From Nonomuraea sp. PA05 (GTDB taxonomy: Bacteria; Actinomycetota; Actinomycetes; Streptosporangiales; Streptosporangiaceae): a DNA stretch of 64,000 nt. Made by a program: the position numbers and the translations under genes. This document shows positions 42,394 to 50,293 of the stretch, piece after piece (the stretch's first letter is position 1; each line of letters opens with the position of its first letter). Under the pieces are notes generated by a model. It was not told where the DNA came from. It worked only from the letters and a program-made list of their open reading frames with translations, and did not search any database. The stretch lies in contig NZ_VSEY01000028.1 of assembly GCF_008086045.1 (NCBI RefSeq), positions 1-64,000 of the forward strand, in the 5' to 3' direction.

Positions 42394-43251
42394 CTACCTC
42401 CGTAGGTGGTCCACCGCCATACGCGCGGCCGTGCCGATCACCGCGTCGGCGCGCGGCTGGTTGAGCGCGGTGCTGAAGGAACGGGTGAAGACCGAGACCG
42501 CGTACCGGCCGCCGTCGGGGTACTCCACGACGCCGGACTCGCAGCGCAGCGTCGGCAGCGTGCCGGTCTTGCCGCTGACGGCCACGTCGTCGTACGGGAA
42601 GCCGGAGGCCAGCCGGTGCGGCCACACCTGCATGTTGAACACGCCGCGCATCCACGCGCACGACCGCGCGGTGGCCGCCTCGTCCCGCCAGATCATCCCG
42701 AACAGCTCCGCCATCTGCCGCGCGGTGCTGCGGTTGGCGCGGGCGGGGTCGAGCGCGCTCAGCTTGGCGATGTCGTCCGGGTCCACGAACGGCCACGCGT
42801 GGCCGGTGTCGCGGCCCATGCTGTCGTTCATCTCCCTGGCGCTCTGCACGACCCGGGTGCCGTCCAGCCCGAGCTCCCGCACGGTGGCGTTGACCGCGTC
42901 CAGCCCGACCTGGGCCAGCAGCTTGTCGGCCGCCGTGTTGTCGCTCACGGCGATCATCAGGTACGCCAGGTCGCGCAGCGAGATCGTCACGTCGTCGCAC
43001 ATCGGGGAGAGCCCGGTCGGCCCGGACACCCGGTCGTGCGAGGTCACGGTGACCCTGTCGGTGAGCGCGAGCAGCCCGGCGTCGGCGTGCCGGGCGAGCG
43101 TCACCAGCAGCGGCACCTTGTACATCGAGGCCGTGGGCATCGGGTCGTCGGCGCCGTGGCCGATCTCGTGCCCGGTGTCGATGTCGGCCGCGTACAGCCA
43201 GCCGGTGACGCCGGCGGCCCGGAAGAGCCGGTCGAAGGCGGGCGCGCTCAT
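42394..43251 (-). CDS. Class A beta-lactamase-like serine hydrolase without signal peptide
   Basis: The product is 285 residues. The serine beta-lactamase motifs are all present: SMYK (42-45), SDN (103-105) and KTGT (228-231). I see neither an ExxLN omega-loop motif nor any N-terminal signal, so a periplasmic beta-lactamase role is doubtful and a cytoplasmic hydrolase or transpeptidase-like activity is possible. The start is the ATG at 43251 inside a 47-bp tandem repeat that joins it to the end of the LysR gene upstream. Confidence 0.8.
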   Translation of the reverse strand: MSAPAFDRLFRAAGVTGWLYAADIDTGHEIGHGADDPMPTASMYKVPLLVTLARHADAGLLALTDRVTVTSHDRVSGPTGLSPMCDDVTISLRDLAYLMIAVSDNTAADKLLAQVGLDAVNATVRELGLDGTRVVQSAREMNDSMGRDTGHAWPFVDPDDIAKLSALDPARANRSTARQMAELFGMIWRDEAATARSCAWMRGVFNMQVWPHRLASGFPYDDVAVSGKTGTLPTLRCESGVVEYPDGGRYAVSVFTRSFSTALNQPRADAVIGTAARMAVDHLRR

Positions 43252-43333
43252 GCCGGCATCCCCGGCCTGCGGCTGACCCGCCGCACGGGCGCGCTCATGC
43301 CAGCATCCCCGGCCTGCGGCTGACCCGCCGCAC
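43240..43333. repeat. 47-bp tandem duplication across the LysR/beta-lactamase junction
   Basis: The unit from 43240 to 43286 is repeated at 43287-43333 with one difference (G/A at 43254 against 43301). Each copy carries CTCATG, an ATGA overlap on the - strand. The copy at 43287 holds the LysR stop and a dead start that meets TGA after 16 codons; the copy at 43240 provides the working start of the hydrolase. Confidence 0.85.
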
Positions 43334-44215
43334 GGGCGCGGCGCCCTCGTCGGTCATCCCGGCGCTCTCCTTCAACGTACGTACGGCCGCGGCCGAGAAG
43401 TCGGCGGACGCGGGCGTCAGCGCGCGCCAGGCGGTGGAGACCCGGCTCGTGATCGGCGAGCCTAGCAGCGGCCTCCAGGTCAGCCCCGGCAGCTCCATCC
43501 TCGGCCCGAACGCCACCGCCGCCCCGGCCAGCACCAGCCCGAGCCCCGCGCCGTCGTGCACCTGGGCGGGCACGAAGCCGTGGCGGCGGCACTCGGTCAG
43601 CACCTCGGCGCGCCAGCCCGGCTCGCCCTCCTTGGGCGGCATCAGCAGGTCGCGGCCCGCCAGGTCGGCCAGGTGTACCTCGCCGACGCCCGCCAGCGGG
43701 TCGCGCTCGGCGAGCAGCACGCCCTGCGCCTGCACCAGGACCTTGCCGAACGTCAGGCCGGGCGCGGCCACGGGGTGGCGGACGAGGCCGACGTCGATCG
43801 TGCCCTCGGCCAGCGCCGTCACCTGGTCGGCGGTCCAGACCTCGGCGGGCGCGAGGCGTACCTCGGGGCTGCTCTCGCGGAAGGCCGCGACGAGGGCGGC
43901 CAGCACCGTCGCGGCCAGGTCGGGCGGCACCCCGACCTTCAGCACCGTGCCGCGGCCGCCCTGCCTGGCCAGCTCGTGCAGCCGGTCCACGCGGCCGACG
44001 ATCTCGCGGGCCTCGCCGAGCAGGAGGCGGCCCGGCTCGGTGAGCCTGACCTGGCGGGCCGAGCGGTCGAACAGCCGCACGCCCAGCTCCTCCTCCAGCC
44101 GCTTGATGCGCTGGCTGAGCGGCGGCTGGGCCATGCCGAGCCGGATCGCCGCGTTGCCGAAGTGCAGTTCCTCGGCGACCACGATGAAGTAGCGCAGATG
44201 CCGGACCAGGTCCAT
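43295..44215 (-). CDS. LysR-family transcriptional regulator
   Basis: The product is 306 residues. An N-terminal winged HTH (LRYFIVVAEELHFGNAAIRLGMAQPPLSQRIKRLEEELGVRLFDR) precedes a periplasmic-binding-protein-like effector domain (about 90-290). The last 13 residues (PVRRVSRRPGMLA) come from the duplicated 47-bp unit. It lies directly upstream of the hydrolase on the same strand and diverges from the penicillin-binding protein at 44303, either of which may be its target. Confidence 0.92.
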   Translation of the reverse strand: MDLVRHLRYFIVVAEELHFGNAAIRLGMAQPPLSQRIKRLEEELGVRLFDRSARQVRLTEPGRLLLGEAREIVGRVDRLHELARQGGRGTVLKVGVPPDLAATVLAALVAAFRESSPEVRLAPAEVWTADQVTALAEGTIDVGLVRHPVAAPGLTFGKVLVQAQGVLLAERDPLAGVGEVHLADLAGRDLLMPPKEGEPGWRAEVLTECRRHGFVPAQVHDGAGLGLVLAGAAVAFGPRMELPGLTWRPLLGSPITSRVSTAWRALTPASADFSAAAVRTLKESAGMTDEGAAPVRRVSRRPGMLA

Positions 44216-44302
44216 GACCAGCCACTATATCCAGATTTATATCTATGAAGCGGTCATATCAATATTGGACACCACGCTGGGACCTCTGGTGTTCTCTCCG
44301 GC

Positions 44303-45871
44303 ATGGCACCACAAACGGGGAGAATCTATGGCAGACGGCGGCGAAGGCGGTGGCCGTGGCTCGTGGCGGCGCTCCTGATCCCGGCCCTCGTGGCGGGCGG
44401 CGTCATCTGGGCACTGCGGGTCGAGGGCTCGCCCGAGGAGACGGCCGAGCAGTACCTGGCCGCCTGGTCCGTCCAGGACTACGCGGCGATGCGGGCGCTG
44501 GTCGCGGACCCGCCCACCGACTTCGAACGCCTGCACCGGCGCTTCCTCACCGACCTCAAGGCCAACCGTGCCGCCTTCCGCCCGGACGGCGAGCCTGACG
44601 GCGACGCCGTCCCCTTCCAGGCCGCCCTCGCCGGCGGCCGCGCCTGGACCTACGACGGCAAGCTCAAGCTCGTCGAACGTGACCGCGCCTGGAAGGTCGC
44701 CTGGAGCCCCGCCACCCTGCACCCCCTGCTGAAGAAGGGCATGTCGCTCAAGCTGATCACGCAGCAGGGCGAACCGGTGCGCGTCCTGGCCGCCGACGGC
44801 ACGAACCTCAACGACGCGAACGCGCCCGGCTCGGCGCAGCAGCTCGTCGAAGGCATGAAGCAGACCTTCCCCGACCGCTTCGCGGCGCTGTCCCGCACCA
44901 GGATCGACCTCTACCAGGGCGACAAGCCCGTCAAGACCGTCGCCGCGCAACAGGCGGGCAAAGAGCCCATCCAGACCACCATCGACCTGAAGGTGCACCG
45001 GGCGGGGGCCGAGGCGCTGCAGGGCGTAGACAAGCCGGCCTCGTTGGTCGCGCTGCGCGCCTCGACCGGGGAGATGCTGGCCGTGGTCAACGCGCCGGGC
45101 GGGTTCAACCGGGCGCTGCTCGGCAAGTACCCGCCCGGCTCCACCTTCAAGGTCGTCACAGCCTCCGCGCTGGTCGCCGACGGCGTCGAGCCGGACCGGC
45201 AGGTCGCCTGCCCTGCCGAGAAGAACATCGGCGGCTTCCCCTTCCACAACGCCGGCTTCGAGGACTTCGGCACGCTGTCGTTCCGCGACGCGTTCGCGCA
45301 CTCCTGCAACACCACGTTCGGCGAGATGAGCGTCGCCGAGCTGAACGGCGGGCGGCTCGGCCAGGTCGCCAGGAGCTTCGGCTTCGGCACCGCCATCACG
45401 CCGGGCGTGCCCGCCGTGCGCGCCGAGTTCCCCGACCCCAAGGACGACACGGACCTCGCCTCCGCCTCCATCGGGCAGGGGCGGGTGCTGGCGAGCCCGC
45501 TCAACATGGCCTCGGTCGCCGCCGCCATCGCCTCCGGCTCCTACATCCCGCCCCGGCTCGTCACCGGCGAGCCCGTCCCCGGCGGGCAGCCGGCCGATCC
45601 CCGGCCGCTGGAGAGTTCCGTGGTCAAGGCCCTGCGCCGGCTCATGCCCGCCGTCGTCACGGACGGCACCGCCCACGGGGGCAGCTTTCCCGCCGGCACG
45701 GCTGGGAAGACGGGAACGGCGGAGTACGGGTCCGGCAAGGAGCCGCCCGCGCACTCGTGGTTCATCGGGTATCAGGGGGATGTGGCGTTCTCGGTCATCG
45801 TCGAGGGCGGGGGCGCGGGGTCGGCCGTCGCCGCCCCGATCGCGGCCCGCTTCCTGCGCGCCCTGCCCTGA
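44303..45871 (+). CDS. Class B penicillin-binding protein with NTF2-like domain
   Basis: The product is 522 residues. One membrane anchor (about 17-38) precedes an NTF2/MecA-type N-terminal domain (45-150), a dimerisation segment and a transpeptidase domain (about 240-520) with intact catalytic motifs: YPPGSTFK (serine nucleophile), AHSCNTTF and AGKTGTAEYG. It crosslinks peptidoglycan. It is the closest structural relative in the window of the inactive lipoprotein at 12226. No ribosome site is obvious before the ATG. It diverges from the LysR gene by 87 bp. Confidence 0.93.
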   Translation: MAPQTGRIYGRRRRRRWPWLVAALLIPALVAGGVIWALRVEGSPEETAEQYLAAWSVQDYAAMRALVADPPTDFERLHRRFLTDLKANRAAFRPDGEPDGDAVPFQAALAGGRAWTYDGKLKLVERDRAWKVAWSPATLHPLLKKGMSLKLITQQGEPVRVLAADGTNLNDANAPGSAQQLVEGMKQTFPDRFAALSRTRIDLYQGDKPVKTVAAQQAGKEPIQTTIDLKVHRAGAEALQGVDKPASLVALRASTGEMLAVVNAPGGFNRALLGKYPPGSTFKVVTASALVADGVEPDRQVACPAEKNIGGFPFHNAGFEDFGTLSFRDAFAHSCNTTFGEMSVAELNGGRLGQVARSFGFGTAITPGVPAVRAEFPDPKDDTDLASASIGQGRVLASPLNMASVAAAIASGSYIPPRLVTGEPVPGGQPADPRPLESSVVKALRRLMPAVVTDGTAHGGSFPAGTAGKTGTAEYGSGKEPPAHSWFIGYQGDVAFSVIVEGGGAGSAVAAPIAARFLRALP

Positions 45872-45884
45872 GCCCGACGCCCCA

Positions 45885-45990
45885 CGCGGGCGCGGCGTGC
45901 GGGCAAGGCGTGCGGGCAGGACGTGCCGGGCAGGACGTGCGGGCGCGGGGGCGCGGGGGCGCGGGGGCGCGGGGGCGCGGGGGGGCGCAG
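45885..45990. repeat. G/C simple repeat downstream of the penicillin-binding protein
   Basis: GCGTGCGGGCAGGACGTGC-type units grade into five or six copies of GCGCGGGG and a run of G (about 45,946-45,987). It lies between two convergent genes. The repeat could fold as G-quadruplex or stall polymerases; no gene is seen. Confidence 0.6.
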
Positions 45991-45994
45991 GCCG

Positions 45995-46702
45995 TCAGCG
46001 TGCCGCGCGGTCCAGCGGCGCCGTCAGGGCCGCGACCGCCGCCACCACCTCGGACGCGTTCGACAGATCGGGCAGCACCACATCGGCCCCGGCCTCCCGC
46101 AACTCGGACGCCATCGACCGCCCCGAGGCCACCCCGATCATCCCGGCCCCACCGATCTTGGCAGCCTGCACGTCCCGCGCAGAGTCCCCGATCACCACGG
46201 TGTTGGCCGCCGTGAACACCGCCCCCACCCGCTGCTTGGCCCGCGACTGCGCCACCTGCAGCAGGGTCGCCTTGGGATAGACCTCCTCGCCATACCCCCC
46301 GAGCTCGAAGTCGACGTACTTGTCGAGCCCGAACGCCTTCAGCTTGTGCACGGCGTTGGCCCTGATGGTCCCGGTCAGCACCGTCTGCGTCACCCCGTCG
46401 AGCCGCGACACGGCCTTGAGCGCCGCCTTGGCTCCGGGCATCATCCGCCCGTCCTCGGCCAGCCGCCCGCGCCGGTCGGCGAAGGCCATGGCGAGGGCGG
46501 ACAGGAAGCGGGGCAGGTGGTCGTCCTCGGCCACGATGCCGTTGACGGCGAGCGTCTCGAAGACGATCTCGGAGTCGGGGCGGCCCGCCGGGGGGACGAG
46601 CTTGACCAGGGGCCGCCCGGTCACGACGCGGAACGCCTCGGCGTAGGCGTCTCTGGTCACGATGGCGACGTCGACGAGCGTCAGATCGACGTTCCAGAGC
46701 AC
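45995..46702 (-). CDS. HAD-superfamily protein with Asn in place of the nucleophile Asp
   Basis: The product is 235 residues from a GTG. The Rossmann core and cap match phosphoglycolate phosphatase-like HADs: LPRFLSALAMAFADRRGRL, the Thr motif LTGTI, Lys in YPKATLLQVA, and VIGDSARDVQAA with the acidic pair. Motif I reads LWNVDLTLVD, where IWDVDGTLVD is usual, so the first Asp is Asn and the Gly is Leu. Catalysis by an aspartyl-phosphate would then be blocked unless a neighbouring residue substitutes. It appears monocistronic. Confidence 0.8.
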   Translation of the reverse strand: MLWNVDLTLVDVAIVTRDAYAEAFRVVTGRPLVKLVPPAGRPDSEIVFETLAVNGIVAEDDHLPRFLSALAMAFADRRGRLAEDGRMMPGAKAALKAVSRLDGVTQTVLTGTIRANAVHKLKAFGLDKYVDFELGGYGEEVYPKATLLQVAQSRAKQRVGAVFTAANTVVIGDSARDVQAAKIGGAGMIGVASGRSMASELREAGADVVLPDLSNASEVVAAVAALTAPLDRAAR

Positions 46703-46800
46703 AAGGCGGTTGATGGCAGCCTCCTGAGGGGTCCCTGCAAGGGTAAGGCCGGCGCCGCCGCCCGGCCCCCGCCTGAGCGATTACGGCATGCGCAGGCGTG

Positions 46801-46860
46801 GTCGAGCGACGCTCACGAGCAGGTCGAGCGACGCTCACGAGCAGGTCGGGCGATGCTCAG
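46801..46860. repeat. 22-bp tandem repeat between HAD genes
   Basis: GTCGAGCGACGCTCACGAGC followed by AG occurs at 46801 and 46823, with a partial third copy at 46845. The last copy reaches the stop of the gene ending at 46857. Confidence 0.7.
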
Positions 46861-47483
46861 ACGTGGTCGAGCGCGTCGGCGAGCCGGTCGACGACCGGCA
46901 GCCCCGTCTCCTCCAGCTCGGCCCTGGTGGTCATGCCACCGGTGTAGAGCACCGCCTTGGCCCCGACGTGCTTGGCGGCGAGGCCGTCGTCCACGCTGTC
47001 GCCGATCACCAGGACCTCGCCTGGATCGACGCCGATGGCCTCGATGTGCGCGGTCATGTGGGCGGCCTTGCCGCCGCCGGTGGCGCCGGTGAGGCCGTCG
47101 ATCCTGGTGAAGTGCCGGGTGATGCCGAACGACTCGACCTTGGGCACCAGGTGGGCGTGCGGGGCCATCGAGCAGAGCGACTGCGTGCCCGTCCAGGTGG
47201 AGAGGATGACCTCGGCGCCCGCGGCCAGCTCGCACACGTCGCACAGTTTGAAGTAGTGCTCGTGGAAGCCGTCGTCGAGGAGCTGCCACTCGCCGTCGGC
47301 GAGCGGGCGGCCGAGCAGGCGCTCGTAGGCGACCCAGATGGGGCGGGTGAAGACGGCGCGGAAGCCGTCCAGTGTCAGCTCAGGCAGCTCGTACGGTCGG
47401 AAGATCTCGTTTGTGGCTGCGACCACGGCGTGGGAGTCGTGGAAGAGCGTGCCGTTCCAATCCCAGATGATGTGCTTTGTCAT
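46857..47483 (-). CDS. HAD hydrolase, phosphoglycolate phosphatase-like
   Basis: The product is 208 residues, with ATG at 47483 behind an excellent GGGAGGTG. Motif I is WDWNGTLFHD, common in this subgroup (the first Asp is kept). Motif II is ILSTWTGT and motif IV LVIGDSVDDGLAAKHVGA. The substrate is unknown; small phosphorylated metabolites are usual. The next HAD protein on the same strand is the Asn-variant at 45995. Confidence 0.85.
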   Translation of the reverse strand: MTKHIIWDWNGTLFHDSHAVVAATNEIFRPYELPELTLDGFRAVFTRPIWVAYERLLGRPLADGEWQLLDDGFHEHYFKLCDVCELAAGAEVILSTWTGTQSLCSMAPHAHLVPKVESFGITRHFTRIDGLTGATGGGKAAHMTAHIEAIGVDPGEVLVIGDSVDDGLAAKHVGAKAVLYTGGMTTRAELEETGLPVVDRLADALDHV

Positions 47484-47564
47484 GTCACCTCCCAGCCTAA
47501 ATGGCCGGTGTGACAATCTGATGAACCGGGGGCTGCGACGGCGCGGCCACAGCCCCCGTCGCCG

Positions 47565-48014
47565 CTACCTGCAGGCCTTGCCCGTGGTGCCGGAGCCGTT
47601 CTGGCCGCCATTGCCGCCGTTCCACTGGACGAACACGCTGCCCCAGGCGCACATGTCCTTGGCCCAGAGCATGTCGCCCCAGTGGCGGCCGCCGTTGCCG
47701 GCCTTGAACCTGAACGAGCCGGACCGGCCGTCCGCGGTGTAGACCTTGATGGTGCCGCTCGCGGAGGTGGCCGTCTTGACCTCGATCCAGTTGGTCTGGC
47801 ACTTGCCGGACCACATGAGCTTGATCGTGCCGACCTGGCCGTTGGCCCGACTGTTGATCTTCGCGCTCTTGACGACCCTGGCCGCGTTGCCGCAACCCGA
47901 CCGGTAGGGGTCCTGGTGGTCGTACGGCTTGAGCGTGGCCGCCTGGGCCTGCGCTGTCGTACCGGCCAGGAGCGTCACCGCACCCACAGCGATCGCTGCG
48001 ACTCGACGCATCAC
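47565..48014 (-). CDS. Secreted DUF2690-type protein
   Basis: The product is 149 residues. A signal peptide ends near AQAQAA (26). The mature part has a Cys at RSGCGNAA and a beta-rich body with SGKCQTNWIEV and KDMCAWGSVFVQWN, like the DUF2690 family of small extracellular actinobacterial proteins. GAAGGAG lies 10 bases before the GTG at 48014; an ATG follows immediately. Function unknown. Confidence 0.8.
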   Translation of the reverse strand: MMRRVAAIAVGAVTLLAGTTAQAQAATLKPYDHQDPYRSGCGNAARVVKSAKINSRANGQVGTIKLMWSGKCQTNWIEVKTATSASGTIKVYTADGRSGSFRFKAGNGGRHWGDMLWAKDMCAWGSVFVQWNGGNGGQNGSGTTGKACR

Positions 48015-48115
48015 GTGGAACCGACTCCTTCAGTCAGACAAATCTTGCTGGGTCGTGACCCTAGCGAGATCCGGCCCGGCGGTATCGGAAACCACGCCCG
48101 TCCGTAATCGCACCG

Positions 48116-48625
48116 TTATGGCCGCAGCAGGTCGGGGATCTCCTGGGTCGCGTACCACATGAGCTCGTGCGCCTCGGCGCCGTCCACGGTGAACCGCGCG
48201 TCGTCGTCGCCCTCGTCGGAGGCGGGCAGCGCGGCGACGGCGGCCTCGATGTCGGCCACGGCATACTCGTCGTCGACGTGCACGGCGGCCACCTTGGCCA
48301 TCGGGATCGGCGCGGCGAGCCGTACCCTGGCGCGTTCCTCCAGTTCGACGCCGACCGTGGCGGAGCGCTCCGGCACCTCGGCGGCGACCACCACGCGGCG
48401 GGGCGCGGCCTCGACGCCGTCGGCGCGGTCGGCGGCGAGCATGCGCAGGGAGGCGCGGGCCGCCTCGGTGAGCGCGACATACTCGAGCTCCTCGGTGTCG
48501 CCCGAGGCGTACCACTCGATCAGCGCGGGCGTCACCGCGTAGCCGGTCAGCGGGGCGGGGCCCAGCTCCCCGGCCTCGACCGCCGCGGCCAGGGCCGGAA
48601 GAGTGCACGGCAGATAGACGCGCAT
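48116..48625 (-). CDS. Conserved actinobacterial protein (DUF6912-like)
   Basis: The product is 169 residues starting MRVYLPCTLPALAAAVE. It has an alternation of helices and strands (VEAAPRRVVVAAEVPE, IPMAKVAAVHVDDEYAVADIEAAVAAL) and an acidic C-terminal half. It has no signal peptide or membrane helix. I recognise it as a widely conserved actinobacterial family without a known role. The start at 48625 follows GAAAGG. Confidence 0.75.
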   Translation of the reverse strand: MRVYLPCTLPALAAAVEAGELGPAPLTGYAVTPALIEWYASGDTEELEYVALTEAARASLRMLAADRADGVEAAPRRVVVAAEVPERSATVGVELEERARVRLAAPIPMAKVAAVHVDDEYAVADIEAAVAALPASDEGDDDARFTVDGAEAHELMWYATQEIPDLLRP

Positions 48626-48705
48626 GACGAACCTTTCCATCATCGTGGGCGCACCAGATACCCGTCACCCTACTGATAGGGCCTGGTCACAACGGCATCG
48701 ACAGG

Positions 48706-49350
48706 TTATCTGCGCAACGTGAGCCGCAGCAGGGTCTCCATCTCGGCGATGGTGGTGGCCGCGTCGCGGTGGTGGATCCCGGCGATGCCGAGCGCGCGGG
48801 CGGCGACGATGTTGGCCTCGATGTCGTCGATGAACACGCAGTCCTCGCCGGTGAGGCCGATCCGGCCGAGCGCGTGCTGGAAGATGCGCGGCTCCGGCTT
48901 GCGCATGCCGACCTCGCCGGAGATCACGACGGCGTCGAAGACCTCGTCCCAGTCGTCGCGCGGGTAGGTGTTGGACCAGGAGTTGGACAGCAGGCAGGTC
49001 TTGACGCCGTTGCCGCGCACGTCGCGGAGCATGTCGTACATGGCCTCGACCCGTTCGAAGCCGGCGAACATGCGGTCGAGCAGCCCTGCGGCGACCGGCG
49101 GCACGCCGTCCACGGTCAGCAGCCGGGCGGCGAGGTCGCTCTCGAAGGCGGCCCCGTCGATCTCGCCCCGTTCGAGCGCGTGCACGAGGCTCTCCCCGTC
49201 ACCGCCCTGGTAGGCGTGGTCGATCATCTCGCGCATCACGGTGTAGTAGCGGTCGGCGTCGATCCTGTCGGCCGCGATCCATCGGGCGATGGAGTCGGAG
49301 AGGCTGGTCGTCAGCACGCCGCCCCAGTCGATGAGCACACCCGTAACCAT
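48706..49350 (-). CDS. HAD-superfamily hydrolase, subfamily IA
   Basis: The product is 214 residues. It has motif I LIDWGGVLT, motif II LLSNSWSN, Lys in GMRKPEPRIFQHALGRIG, and motif IV CVFIDDIEANIVAARALGI. The WGG form of motif I is found in the epoxide-hydrolase N-terminal/haloacid dehalogenase-like group. It is a cytoplasmic phosphatase or dehalogenase of unknown substrate. Confidence 0.88.
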   Translation of the reverse strand: MVTGVLIDWGGVLTTSLSDSIARWIAADRIDADRYYTVMREMIDHAYQGGDGESLVHALERGEIDGAAFESDLAARLLTVDGVPPVAAGLLDRMFAGFERVEAMYDMLRDVRGNGVKTCLLSNSWSNTYPRDDWDEVFDAVVISGEVGMRKPEPRIFQHALGRIGLTGEDCVFIDDIEANIVAARALGIAGIHHRDAATTIAEMETLLRLTLRR

Positions 49351-49491
49351 CGTTCTAGGGTAGAGCGTCACAGATACGACTTTTACCGGAATGCACCTAC
49401 AATTACCCCGAAATAACCCTTAAAAAAGGACGTCTGAAATATCCCGTTAAGGTGACCTTCCAGCGTTAGTCGCTACCCAGAAGGGACCGCC
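49351..49491. other. AT-richer intergenic region before the orphan a-subunit gene
   Basis: These 141 bp are noticeably lower in GC than the surroundings (for example CCTTAAAAAAGGAC). They must hold the promoters of the divergent HAD gene and the ATP synthase a-subunit-like gene. No clear -35/-10 pair stands out. Confidence 0.4.
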
Positions 49492-50286
49492 GTGCGGACG
49501 ACGATCCTGATCACCTCCCCTGAAGAGTGGACCGCTCCGGGCACCGAACTCTTCGAATTCGCCCCCATCATCCCCGGCGGACCGGAATGGCTCACCAAAC
49601 CGGTCCTCATCGTCATGCTGAGCTCGGTAGTGGTCATCGCCCTCTGCTGGGCCGCGTTCGCCAAACCGAAGATCGTGCCACGGGGCTGGCAGAACCTCGG
49701 CGAGTACGCCTACGACTTCGTACGCGAGCACGTCGCCAAGCCCAACCTCGGCAAGGACTCCGACCGCTGGATGGGCCTGCTCCTGACGATCTTCCTCACC
49801 GTGCTCGTCTGGAACCTGATGGGCGTCATCCCGCTCATCCAGTTCCCCGCCGCCGCCTACATCGCCTTCCCCGCCGTGCTGGCGTTCACCGTGTACGCCA
49901 TCAAGGTCTACCTCGGCGTGCGCCACCACGGCGTGCGCGGGTACCTGCGGGGCGTCGTGTACCTGGAGGGCCTGCCCGGCTGGGCGTACGGCATCTACGC
50001 CCCGCTGATCCTCGCCGAGGTCTTCCTCACCTCGCTGTTCACCCACTTCATCCGGTTGTTCGCGAACATGTTCGCGGGCCACCTCCTCGTGGCGTTCTTC
50101 GCCTCGGTGGGCTTCTGGTTCCTGTTCGAGCAACTGTCGCCGCTCGGCGCGGCCCTGGGCGTGCTGGGGGTGGCGATGACCGTCCTGATCACCGCCTTCG
50201 AGATGTTCATCATGTTCTTGCAGGCGTTCCTGTTCGCCATGCTCGCCGCCATGTACATCGCCAGCGGCCTGCACGGCTCGCACTGA
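49492..50286 (+). CDS. atpB: Orphan F1Fo ATP synthase subunit a (AtpB-like)
   Basis: The product is 264 residues with five or six membrane helices. The essential arginine is present: LFTHFIRLFANMFAGH, Arg188 at the c-ring face. The C-terminal helix FEMFIMFLQAFLFAMLAAMYIASGL keeps the acidic and Gln residues of the half-channels. The GTG start follows GAAGGGA. In normal chromosomes atpB is followed by atpE, F, H, A, G, D and C; none of these is near, so this is a single paralogue or a displaced gene. It is not obviously decayed. Confidence 0.88.
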   Translation: MRTTILITSPEEWTAPGTELFEFAPIIPGGPEWLTKPVLIVMLSSVVVIALCWAAFAKPKIVPRGWQNLGEYAYDFVREHVAKPNLGKDSDRWMGLLLTIFLTVLVWNLMGVIPLIQFPAAAYIAFPAVLAFTVYAIKVYLGVRHHGVRGYLRGVVYLEGLPGWAYGIYAPLILAEVFLTSLFTHFIRLFANMFAGHLLVAFFASVGFWFLFEQLSPLGAALGVLGVAMTVLITAFEMFIMFLQAFLFAMLAAMYIASGLHGSH

Positions 50287-50293
50287 CCCCCTC

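Noticed and set aside
43240..43333. Two-copy repeat considered as CRISPR or att site
   Set aside because: Copies are directly adjacent with no spacers and no integrase is present.
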